Source: Candidatus Woesearchaeota archaeon (GTDB lineage: Archaea > Nanobdellota > Nanobdellia > Woesearchaeales > GW2011-AR4). From it: a DNA stretch of 11,165 bases. This document shows, piece after piece, positions 5,811 to 10,874 of the stretch. Below the pieces are notes generated by a model, which saw only the letters and a list, made by a program, of their open reading frames with translations, searched no databases and had not been told where the DNA came from. The stretch covers positions 1 to 11,165 of the forward strand of contig JACQSQ010000063.1 of the NCBI GenBank assembly GCA_016211245.1, given 5' to 3'. The first letter of the stretch is position 1; every line of letters starts with the position of its first letter. The translations under genes were made by a program, and so were the position numbers.

Positions 5811-6674
5811 ATGAAACAGAATCTACTCGACAAAGTAAATATTTTCTTACTTAAGAAAGGATTTGTAATAAAAAACCTGACAAGGGCATGCTTTGACATA
5901 CTGGCAAGAAGAAATGAGCAGATTCTTCTGATTAAGGTACTGGAAGACGCCAACTCGATAAGCAAAGAATACACCGAGGAAATGCTTTCTGTCTCTGCCT
6001 ACATAAGCGCATCTCCCATAATAATAGCAGACAAGGCAGGAGATAATTTGGAAGAAAATGTTGTTTACACTAGATTTGGAATATACACGCTTAACCTCCT
6101 CACATTTGTCAATTGCATAAGCAATAAGTTTCCGTTCATCAAAAGAAGCCAGGCCGGCCTGACAGCAGCAGTCTCCGGAAAAAAGCTGAAGGAAAGAAGG
6201 GAAGAGCTTGGATATTCATTGAATGCGCTTTCCAAAAAAATCGGAGTTACAAGCAGGATGATGACAAAGTACGAAAATGAAAACTCCGAAATAACCCTAA
6301 ACAAGGCAAGAAAGCTTTATGGCATTTTCGGGCATCATGTTTTTGCCCAGGTAGACGTTTTTTCCAAGAACAAGATTCCGGACAGCAAGTCAGAATCTGT
6401 TGTTTCAAGGAAGTATATAGAGCTTGGCTTTGACGCAACTGAAACAAGGAAAACACCTTTTGACATCATAGCAAAAAAAGGCAAGGAGCTGATTTTGACT
6501 GAGGTAAGCGACAAAGTCAACCCCCAGCTGCAGCCGCTGTCCAAGCTGCTCGACGCCGATAACCTGGTCATATTCAGGAAGAAAAAGCCCAAGAACGTGC
6601 CTTCGATGACAAAAAAGGAGTTTATGGAGTTTGCGGAGGCCAACGAGCTGGTGAAGTTTCTGAAGGAGTATTAG
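5811..6674 (+). CDS. XRE-type HTH transcriptional regulator with duplicated flanking domain (COG1395-type)
   Basis: Predicted cytoplasmic DNA-binding regulator of 287 residues. The central domain (about 123-175) is a Cro/C1-type HTH: KLKERREELGYSLNALSKKI, then GVTSRMMTKYEN and LNKARKLYGIFG. It is flanked by two similar domains. Residues 16-49 (KGF...FDILARRNEQILLIKV) and 205-238 (LGF...FDIIAKKGKELILTEV) share a GF-x-FDI-A-K/R-ILL/ILT pattern, suggesting an internal duplication of an endonuclease-like alpha/beta unit; no complete PD-(D/E)xK site is evident. The architecture matches the conserved archaeal putative HTH regulators of COG1395, whose targets are unknown. ATG at 5811 is chosen because a TATA-like box sits 26 nt upstream and the upstream in-frame extension is hydrophobic and AT-rich. 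The 3' end overlaps a convergent gene by 53 bp. Confidence 0.88.
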   Translation: MKQNLLDKVNIFLLKKGFVIKNLTRACFDILARRNEQILLIKVLEDANSISKEYTEEMLSVSAYISASPIIIADKAGDNLEENVVYTRFGIYTLNLLTFVNCISNKFPFIKRSQAGLTAAVSGKKLKERREELGYSLNALSKKIGVTSRMMTKYENENSEITLNKARKLYGIFGHHVFAQVDVFSKNKIPDSKSESVVSRKYIELGFDATETRKTPFDIIAKKGKELILTEVSDKVNPQLQPLSKLLDADNLVIFRKKKPKNVPSMTKKEFMEFAEANELVKFLKEY

Positions 6675-7242
6675 ACAAATATCCTCTCAAGTATTTTTCA
6701 TCAGTAGATATTAAAGGAATTCCAAAGACGCCTTTTCTTCTGTAAACTGCTTGCTTATTTTCCCAAGCATAAATGGCTTCGTCTCTTATATTCGGTATTA
6801 TTATAAGTGGCATTTGAACAACCATTTGAGCTGATTCTTCGTACGAGCTGTGTTCTGCCAAAAGCGAATAAGGGCTATGAGACGAGTGCATTAACCTAAC
6901 CATCGTCTGGTCAGACATTAATCTTCTCAGCCATACGTCAGAATTACTACCAATATAAAGAAGAAGCGCATCAACAACATTTTGCGTTTTCGTTAGCTCG
7001 TGATACGTTACTTGGCTATTCCTGATCACTCGCGTCATACGCACAGAATCAGACGGGAATTTTCCAGAACCTAGAACTAGCACATCTTCCAATGGGCTAA
7101 TCTCTGCAAAAACTTTTCCTTTCGTTCGTATTTGTGTTTTATCTAGTATTGCTCTTAAGAAACTTCTGTACAATTCATGGTCATGCGAATCCAGCCTCAA
7201 TATTAATTCGTCAAGTAGAGTGTCAGTATGTTCAATATCCAT
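6622..7242 (-). CDS. Hypothetical protein of unknown family; 3' end antisense to neighbour
   Basis: The 206-residue soluble protein has no signal peptide or membrane segment. Visible features are a helical acidic N-terminus (DTLLDELILRLD), mid-protein strands (FAEISPLEDVLVLGSG) and hydrophobic strands near the end (VVQMPLIIIPNIRDEAIYAW, KGVFGIPLI). I do not recognise it. The ATG at 7240-7242 has a TATA-like box (GTTTAAAAAG, minus strand) centred about 28 nt upstream, supporting a real leaderless gene. The last 16-17 residues (LSNTPSETSPARWPPQTP region) lie antisense to the end of the COG1395-type gene and are Pro/Thr/Ser-rich, so the native C-terminus may have been lost. Arg codons include several CGN triplets, unlike the AGA/AGG preference seen in ftsZ; this weakly suggests transfer. 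Confidence 0.65.
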   Translation of the reverse strand: MDIEHTDTLLDELILRLDSHDHELYRSFLRAILDKTQIRTKGKVFAEISPLEDVLVLGSGKFPSDSVRMTRVIRNSQVTYHELTKTQNVVDALLLYIGSNSDVWLRRLMSDQTMVRLMHSSHSPYSLLAEHSSYEESAQMVVQMPLIIIPNIRDEAIYAWENKQAVYRRKGVFGIPLISTDEKYLRGYLSNTPSETSPARWPPQTP

Positions 7243-7264
7243 GCCAGATGATAAAATGTTCGCA

Positions 7265-7274
7265 CTTTTTAAAC
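7265..7274 (-). promoter_or_regulatory. TATA-like box for the 7242 minus-strand gene
   Basis: GTTTAAAAAG on the minus strand, about 28 nt before the ATG at 7242. It forms the left side of a divergent promoter region with the plus-strand coiled-coil operon. Confidence 0.35.
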
Positions 7275-7331
7275 CTTTCTATTTTTTACCATTATTTAGT
7301 AATAACAATTATAATAAAAACAACAATCGAA

Positions 7332-7342
7332 ATGTTTATATA
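7332..7342 (+). promoter_or_regulatory. TATA box for the coiled-coil operon
   Basis: TGTTTATATAG, about 60 nt before the ATG at 7398. This would leave a leader of about 35 nt holding the ribosome-binding site GAGGT (7385-7389, 8 nt before the ATG). A second AT-rich element (TATAATAAA, 7374-7382) is probably too close to serve that start. Confidence 0.45.
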
Positions 7343-7397
7343 GGATTATTTTAATTCATGGATTATAGGGTGGTATAATAAAAAGAGGTTGGTATAA

Positions 7398-8006
7398 ATG
7401 GTTGATGATGACTACGGGATTGTTCCTTACAAGGATATTTCTGACTTAAAAAGGGAACTGGAAGGGATCAGGGAGAAAAAGGACATTTCTGCAAAGGACC
7501 TGCACGAGGCTGTGAGAAAGCTCACCGAGATAATGAGCAATATGCTGGGCGTTTTTGCGGCTGCAGCCGAGGAGCTCAAGCTTGACGACAAGGAATACGA
7601 GGCAGAAAATAAAAAGCACGAGACCATTATCTCCAAGCTGGACAAGCTGATAGACCAGAACAAGACAATAGCTGAAGGGATGGTCGCTATAGTGGAGTTA
7701 GTCAAGGAAAAATTCCCGCAAAAGGAAAAAGAGCAGCAATTTTTTAAGCCTGATGACGAAGAGCCTGCATTTGTAAAGCCTGGACTCCAGGCTTTCAGGC
7801 AGCCTGAATTCAAGCCTGCCCCCCAACCGGTGCAAAAGCCAATGCCTATGGCCCCTGTTTCAAGCCCAAGCTTTGCCCAGCCGGATTTTGGGTTGCCGCC
7901 GATTGAGCCAGAGCCTTTGCCTGACTTGGATTTGCCTGATGAGGCTTTGCTTTTAGCCGAAGAGCCGAAGAAAAAAAGCCTGTTCGGGACAATGTTCAAG
8001 AAATAA
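7398..8006 (+). CDS. Coiled-coil protein with proline-rich linker and basic C-terminal tail
   Basis: The 202-residue cytoplasmic protein has no recognised enzyme domain. Residues about 13-112 are predicted helical and coiled-coil (DLKRELEGIREKK, DLHEAVRKLTEIMSNMLGVF, then KHETIISKLDKLIDQNKTIA). Residues about 115-185 form a flexible linker rich in Pro, Phe, Gln and Glu, with repeated 'FxxPxF' spacing. The end is a compact basic, amphipathic motif, KKKSLFGTMFKK. Such a tail could be a membrane-touching helix or a docking peptide. A ribosome-binding site GAGGT lies 8 nt before the ATG. A second coiled-coil gene follows after 11 bp, so the two are likely translated from one mRNA and may assemble together. 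A structural or scaffold role is inferred from composition only. Confidence 0.8.
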   Translation: MVDDDYGIVPYKDISDLKRELEGIREKKDISAKDLHEAVRKLTEIMSNMLGVFAAAAEELKLDDKEYEAENKKHETIISKLDKLIDQNKTIAEGMVAIVELVKEKFPQKEKEQQFFKPDDEEPAFVKPGLQAFRQPEFKPAPQPVQKPMPMAPVSSPSFAQPDFGLPPIEPEPLPDLDLPDEALLLAEEPKKKSLFGTMFKK

Positions 8007-8017
8007 TTTTAATAAAA

Positions 8018-8503
8018 ATGGATTCTAAAATCCCAAAATCTCTCAGGCATTTCACGAAGCGGCTTTTTCTGGTGTCCAAAGTTTATGCCGACAGGGAAAA
8101 AGCAAGGATGGAAGTCTATGAGTACCTTCAAAAGATGAGGAAGTCTATAATAAGGATGAGCTTAGGGTATAGCGATATAGACAGGCTAAAGCAAAAAATC
8201 GACAATATGGCAAGGTGGGAAAGAAAATACTCAAAATATTTCAGGCCTGAAGATGATGAAAAGCAGCAGCTTAGGGAGCATATCAACGCTTTGGAAGAGG
8301 AGCTTGGCAGGGAGAGGGAGGAAAAATTCAGGATAAAGAGCGAGCAGGAAGAAAGGATAAAAGAGCTGTCAGATTCCCTTGAAAACGTAAAGCACAAGAT
8401 GAGGCATCTTCTCCTGGAGAAGGCAAAGAGGCATCACAGGCTCAAGGCGCTGGAGCATAAAATAGACAAGGGAGTGGACAGGAAAAGTTATTTTGGCTCT
8501 TGA
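8018..8503 (+). CDS. Highly charged coiled-coil protein
   Basis: The 161-residue protein is Lys/Arg/Glu-rich and almost wholly helical. An N-terminal basic helix bundle (KSLRHFTKRLFLVSKVYADR, then YEYLQKMRKSIIRM) precedes a second region ending KYSKYFRPEDDE. A long heptad coiled coil follows, about 85-150 (REHINALEEELGREREEKF, ERIKELSDSLENVKHKMRHL). The C-terminus is YFGS. It has no membrane segment and no catalytic motif. It starts 11 bp after the other coiled-coil gene without a clear ribosome-binding site, consistent with operon expression. Partners or a cytoskeletal or DNA-organising role are possible, but nothing in the sequence decides between them. The 3' side holds a T-rich run (about 8534-8540) before the convergent gene. 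Confidence 0.82.
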   Translation: MDSKIPKSLRHFTKRLFLVSKVYADREKARMEVYEYLQKMRKSIIRMSLGYSDIDRLKQKIDNMARWERKYSKYFRPEDDEKQQLREHINALEEELGREREEKFRIKSEQEERIKELSDSLENVKHKMRHLLLEKAKRHHRLKALEHKIDKGVDRKSYFGS

Positions 8504-8531
8504 TTACGAATACCTTGCTATGTCTCCATGA

Positions 8532-9161
8532 TTATTTTTTAGTATACTCTACTCTATGTACATGAACGATATGTCCATAAAGAGGCGCATCGCCAGTCCA
8601 ATATGCATTAAAATCTCTGAATCCCATTCTCTGAGCTATTTCATCCACTTTCATATGAAAACTAACATGATCTAAACTTCCAATGGAATTACGTCTGACT
8701 TCATCGTTGTCAACAAAAAAAGGGATTCCAACAGCATTGCAGCTTGTTATTACGGGGATGGGATTATCTTTATCATTATCTTCTTTAGACCAAGAATCAT
8801 ACACTTGTAAAATTTGAGGTTCGTGCTGCTTGTAACTATCATGTAAAACAAGTAACTTCTTAAGATCCTGCAATTGTGGCACAGGGCTTTGTTGTTTCTT
8901 TGTATTAAATAATTGCACAAAGCCAACACCCTTTCTCACATATGTTCGATTACAAGTATAGGCATCTATTGGCAACTGACCCATATGCCACTCTTTCATA
9001 TATTCCTGAATTAGAGTATCTATATCCAATTGCGTTAAAGACCTACGTTCAGACTCCCTGTATGTCCTAAATGGACCAGCTATGGGTGTTGGATAAGTTG
9101 GTTGGCCGTTATCTTCAATTCTTTGCATTCTATTGTTCCAAACTAATTCTCTTAACCCCAT
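8532..9161 (-). CDS. Hypothetical soluble protein of unknown family
   Basis: About 209 residues from the preferred ATG (start MGLRELVWNN). A longer frame begins at 9227, but a TATA-like box lies at 9212-9220 inside that extension and a GTGAT ribosome-binding element sits about 5 nt before the ATG at 9161, so the shorter start is preferred. The protein lacks signal and membrane segments. It carries the recognisable strings PTYPTPIAGPFRTYRES, QLPIDAYTCNRTYVRKG and GVGFVQLFNTKKQQ, and a C-terminal half with NPIPVITSCNAVGIPFFVDN and YGHIVHVHRVEYTKK. The residues are His- and Asp-rich near the end, but no metal-site signature can be claimed. I do not recognise the family. It is convergent with the coiled-coil operon and divergent from the TrmB-like regulator, with no partner gene on its strand. 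Confidence 0.65.
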   Translation of the reverse strand: MGLRELVWNNRMQRIEDNGQPTYPTPIAGPFRTYRESERRSLTQLDIDTLIQEYMKEWHMGQLPIDAYTCNRTYVRKGVGFVQLFNTKKQQSPVPQLQDLKKLLVLHDSYKQHEPQILQVYDSWSKEDNDKDNPIPVITSCNAVGIPFFVDNDEVRRNSIGSLDHVSFHMKVDEIAQRMGFRDFNAYWTGDAPLYGHIVHVHRVEYTKK

Positions 9162-9211
9162 TCTTATCACTGAAAGGTGATGGGTATGGACTATTTTAAC
9201 TTTTGTTATTA

Positions 9212-9220
9212 TTTTATATA
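9212..9220 (-). promoter_or_regulatory. TATA box for the 9161 minus-strand gene
   Basis: TATATAAAA on the minus strand. It lies about 50-60 nt before the ATG at 9161, leaving a leader of about 30 nt that holds the GTGAT ribosome-binding element. It is close to the divergent TATA element of the TrmB-like gene at 9234. Confidence 0.4.
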
Positions 9221-9233
9221 ACAACAATAGAAA

Positions 9234-9243
9234 ACTTTAAATA
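9234..9243 (+). promoter_or_regulatory. TATA-like box for the TrmB-like regulator gene
   Basis: ACTTTAAATA, centred about 29 nt before the ATG at 9268. It predicts a leaderless mRNA and rules against the upstream ATG at 9244, which directly abuts the box. Confidence 0.4.
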
Positions 9244-9267
9244 ATGTTAGCTCTTTATTATCATATT

Positions 9268-9999
9268 ATGAACATGGAAATATTAAAAGAATTGGGGTTA
9301 ACTAACACAGAAATCAAAATATATATTACATTATTGCAGTTAGGATCTAGTCTCGCTTCAAAGATATCTCGGCACTCAAAAGTTGAGCGAGCTGTCACTT
9401 ATCATACTCTTGAAAAATTAATGAGAAAAGGAATTGCAAGCTACGTTATAAGGGAAAACAGGAAATATTTTTCAGCAGCCGAGCCTGAGAAATTAAAGGC
9501 TTTGATGACTGAAAAGGAGGAGTTATTGAACAACTTAATTCCTGAGCTTAAGAAATTGGAAAAGCCGCAAGACCAGCCGCTTTCAATAGAAGTTTTTAGG
9601 GGTGTCGAAGGCTATAAGACCGTCATGGAAGATTTAATAAGGGACAAAAAACCATATTATATTATAGGTTATTCCGGAAAAGGATCCACTATCTCAAAAT
9701 TCTGGTATATCCATTATCAAAAAAGAAGAATCAAGAAAAAGATTCGAAGATATTTATTGGTGCATAGGGGCAAAAAGAATATTGATTCTTTAAAATATCC
9801 ATTAACAAAAACGAGAGTATTGCCGGAAACAATTATTTACGAGCCAAAGACTTCAACGATAATCTATGGAAAAGACAATGTCCTGTTATTTCTTCCTTTG
9901 CAGGAATTTGCCGGCATTCGGATAAAAAACAAGGAAACGCATGAATCCTACCTGGAATACTTTAATATACTATGGCATCAATCCAAGCCTTATAAATAA
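9268..9999 (+). CDS. TrmB-like winged-helix transcriptional regulator
   Basis: Predicted cytoplasmic regulator of 243 residues. The N-terminal winged helix has the standard TrmB pattern: ILKELGLTNTEIKIYITLLQ, then ASKISRHSKVERAVTYHTLEKLM in the recognition-helix region, then a wing KGIASYVIRENRKYFSAAEP. A short coiled coil (EKEELLNNLIPELKKLEK) follows as a dimer spacer. The C-terminal part (about 98-243) begins IEVFRGVEGYKTVMEDLI, typical of TrmB-family effector domains, and ends with strands such as TIIYGKDNVLLFLPL. The ligand cannot be read from sequence; classical TrmB proteins sense sugars. The start at 9268 (or ATG 9274) fits the TATA box; ATG 9244 does not. Its stop lies 2 bp from that of the convergent histone-fold gene, and no adjacent target operon is obvious. 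Confidence 0.88.
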   Translation: MNMEILKELGLTNTEIKIYITLLQLGSSLASKISRHSKVERAVTYHTLEKLMRKGIASYVIRENRKYFSAAEPEKLKALMTEKEELLNNLIPELKKLEKPQDQPLSIEVFRGVEGYKTVMEDLIRDKKPYYIIGYSGKGSTISKFWYIHYQKRRIKKKIRRYLLVHRGKKNIDSLKYPLTKTRVLPETIIYEPKTSTIIYGKDNVLLFLPLQEFAGIRIKNKETHESYLEYFNILWHQSKPYK

Positions 10000-10001
10000 A
10001 T

Positions 10002-10184
10002 CTACAAATCCCTTGCCATTATCGTGTTTCTGTTATTAAGCTTGGCTCTTTTGCATGCAGTTTCTATGTCCCTCCTGGCTTTCTCTTCCAGTTCCTTATA
10101 GAATTCCTCTGCAACGCTCAGGGACTTGCCGTCTATCTTTGCCAATTCCTTCACCTGGGATTTGACGATGATTGATTTTGTCAT
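10002..10184 (-). CDS. Short histone-fold DNA-binding protein
   Basis: The 60-residue protein contains KSIIVKSQVKELAKIDGKSL (3-22), VAEEFYKELEEKARRDIETA (24-43) and a C-terminal KRAKLNNRNTIMARDL. The layout is a short first helix, a long central helix, and a final strand-loop with the N-x-R-N/K-T-x-x-x-R-D-L ending characteristic of a single histone fold. It matches the compact one-fold histone variants found in archaea and some bacteria (including the Bdellovibrio type) rather than the longer HMf-type nucleosomal histones. It probably binds or organises DNA in the nucleoid as dimers or tetramers. It is monocistronic. A TATA-like box (TATTTAAG, minus strand, 10209-10216) sits about 29 nt upstream of the ATG. 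Family assignment is by sequence pattern recalled from known members. Confidence 0.82.
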   Translation of the reverse strand: MTKSIIVKSQVKELAKIDGKSLSVAEEFYKELEEKARRDIETACKRAKLNNRNTIMARDL

Positions 10185-10208
10185 AAATTAATATTTTTTT
10201 AATTATCC

Positions 10209-10216
10209 CTTAAATA
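10209..10216 (-). promoter_or_regulatory. TATA-like box for the histone-fold gene
   Basis: TATTTAAG on the minus strand within GAAAGTATTTAAGGG, centred 29 nt before the ATG at 10184. The spacing suggests a leaderless or very short-leader mRNA. Confidence 0.45.
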
Positions 10217-10329
10217 CTTTCTGTTTGATTTTCATTCTTAAACATATATTTTGTAGTAGCAATGGACACTGGACATTTGTGTGTGAAATATATAAAGGAG
10301 AAGCACTACACTATATAAAAATAAAAAAA

Positions 10330-10367
10330 GCCGCCCAATCTGGCGAGCGAAAAGGTTGAGACTCCCT
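10330..10367 (+). pseudogene. Degenerate tRNA-Leu 5' half (relic)
   Basis: This 38-nt stretch begins GCCGC and ends TTGAGACTCCCT. It aligns with nucleotides 1-43 of the tRNA-Leu at 10477: same GCCGC start, AATCTGG versus AAACTGG in the D loop, a shared GAGCGA, and an identical TTGAGACTC covering the anticodon loop. About 6 nt of acceptor/D-stem are missing and the anticodon stem no longer pairs. There is no T arm or 3' acceptor. The similarity stops exactly after the anticodon stem. It could be a decayed duplication, a recombination remnant, or less likely a functional RNA from the TATA box at 10312. Confidence 0.5.
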
Positions 10368-10409
10368 AAACCACATATAATTCATTCATATATTTAAAAC
10401 TAGCTATGC

Positions 10410-10473
10410 CTAAACTTTTGCACTTTACTCGTAAGACCTGTATGGGTTTCATATATAAAACGCAAAAGTTTAG
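10410..10473. repeat. 12-bp inverted repeat around the tRNA-Leu TATA box
   Basis: CTAAACTTTTGC (10410-10421) and its exact reverse complement GCAAAAGTTTAG (10462-10473) are separated by 40 bp. Each arm is also next to ATGCC in direct orientation (10406-10410 and 10475-10479). The spacer contains the tRNA TATA box at 10451-10458. The repeat could be a regulator site, a cruciform, or a hairpin at the end of an upstream transcript. Confidence 0.6.
10451..10458 (+). promoter_or_regulatory. TATA box for tRNA-Leu
   Basis: ATATATAAAA begins 26 nt before the first nucleotide of the tRNA (10477), the normal archaeal spacing for transcription starting at or next to the mature 5' end. Confidence 0.5.
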
Positions 10474-10476
10474 TAT

Positions 10477-10590
10477 GCCGCGGTCGCTCAAACTGGTGGA
10501 GCGAGAGATTGAGACTCTCTTGCCAGCGATGGCATCTGGGTTCAAATCCTTCGATGGATAACCTCTTGGGTGAAAATCCCAGCCGCGGCG
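10477..10590 (+). tRNA. tRNA-Leu (anticodon GAG) with an intron in the T loop
   Basis: Acceptor stem GCCGCGG (10477-10483) pairs with CCGCGGC (10583-10589). The D stem is GCTC/GAGC (10486-10489/10499-10502), with GG in the D loop. The anticodon stem is AGAGA/TCTCT with loop TTGAGAC (10509-10515), giving anticodon GAG at 10511-10513, which reads CUC/CUU leucine codons. A long variable arm TGCCA-GCGA-TGGCA (10521-10534) is class II, as expected for Leu. The T stem CTGGG (10536-10540) pairs with CCCAG (10578-10582), but the T loop is interrupted by 30 extra nt. After removal the loop is TTCAAAT, a perfect T loop. CCA is not encoded. The discriminator is G73, whereas leucine tRNAs normally have A73. 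A one-step shifted anticodon stem would read UGA (Ser), but it leaves no nucleotide between the D and anticodon stems, so Leu is preferred. Confidence 0.85.
10547..10576 (+). other. Non-canonical tRNA intron at T-loop position 59/60
   Basis: The 30-nt insert runs from T10547 to A10576. It forms an exact archaeal bulge-helix-bulge. The outer helix is the T stem CTGGG/CCCAG. The 4-bp central helix is TTCA (10541-10544) with TGAA (10571-10574). The 3-nt bulges are AAT at 10545-10547 and AAT at 10575-10577. Cutting after the second nucleotide of each bulge, as the archaeal splicing endonuclease does, joins ...TTCAAA to TCCCAG and restores the T arm. The inner helix is short (CCT/GGG). It has no coding capacity. 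Confidence 0.8.
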
Positions 10591-10592
10591 CG

Positions 10593-10609
10593 TTATTTTT
10601 ATTGTTTTT
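10593..10609 (+). terminator. T-rich terminator after tRNA-Leu
   Basis: TTATTTTTATTGTTTTT starts 3 nt after the tRNA. Archaeal RNA polymerase commonly stops at such T runs. It overlaps the last codons of the convergent zinc-ribbon gene. Confidence 0.45.
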
Positions 10610-10862
10610 CATCGATTTCTGGAAAAAATATTCCCCTATACCCACATTCATTGCACTTATGTGCATTAAATTCTGATTGCTCACCAAAAGTCTGGCGGGA
10701 AAAATCCGGACTTATATTTTTACTTTTACATTTAGGACAAATGCGCACAGGTTTAGTTTGATGCTTTTTTGATTCTTTCTTTGACAGCCAATCCCACAAT
10801 ATTATGAGTATCACTACAAGAAATAATCCTCCAACAAAAAGAACATAATAAAAATTTACCAT
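10599..10862 (-). CDS. Small membrane-anchored zinc-ribbon protein
   Basis: The 87-residue protein has one N-terminal membrane helix (about 4-24, YYVLFVGGLFLVVILIILWD), a basic stretch (KKESKKHQTKPVR) that should lie in the cytoplasm, and a zinc ribbon with CPKC (42-45) and CNEC (70-73), the latter followed by GYRG. The two CxxC knuckles, 24 residues apart, are complete for binding one zinc ion. Such mini-proteins are common in archaea and poorly studied. It follows gltX by 12 bp on the same strand and is probably co-transcribed. The ATG at 10860-10862 is the only start that includes the whole membrane helix. Its 3' end lies 8 bp from the convergent tRNA-Leu. Function unknown. Confidence 0.82.
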   Translation of the reverse strand: MVNFYYVLFVGGLFLVVILIILWDWLSKKESKKHQTKPVRICPKCKSKNISPDFSRQTFGEQSEFNAHKCNECGYRGIFFPEIDEKQ

Positions 10863-10874
10863 ATTTTTCCAATT

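Larger units (their letters stand above)
10185..10476. other. Gene-poor region with tRNA relic, inverted repeat and TATA elements
   Basis: About 290 bp without a convincing protein gene. From left to right it holds the histone-gene promoter, two plus-strand TATA-like elements (ATATATAAAG near 10290, CTATATAAAA at 10311-10320), a degenerate tRNA-Leu 5' half (10330-10367), another AT-rich element (ATATATTTAAAA near 10388-10399), and a 12-bp inverted repeat enclosing the tRNA-Leu TATA box. An 18-codon frame at 10262-10318 is too short to support. Confidence 0.6.

Noticed and set aside
7427..7999. 190-codon minus-strand frame across the coiled-coil gene
   Set aside because: Low-complexity Ser/Gly-rich antisense of the Lys/Glu/Pro-rich gene; the plus-strand gene has a promoter and ribosome-binding site.
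10262..10318. 18-codon frame between the histone gene and tRNA relic
   Set aside because: Too short and no distinctive sequence; a chance frame is expected at this length.
10503..10519. Alternative anticodon stem GAGAG/CTCTC giving anticodon UGA (tRNA-Ser)
   Set aside because: It uses G10503 needed as position 26, gives A32 and G37, and leaves no spacer after the D stem; the GAG register has T32, T33, A37 and normal spacing.
10400..10687. 95-codon minus-strand frame over the tRNA-Leu
   Set aside because: Covers the tRNA and its promoter on the opposite strand; no family resemblance and no start signals.
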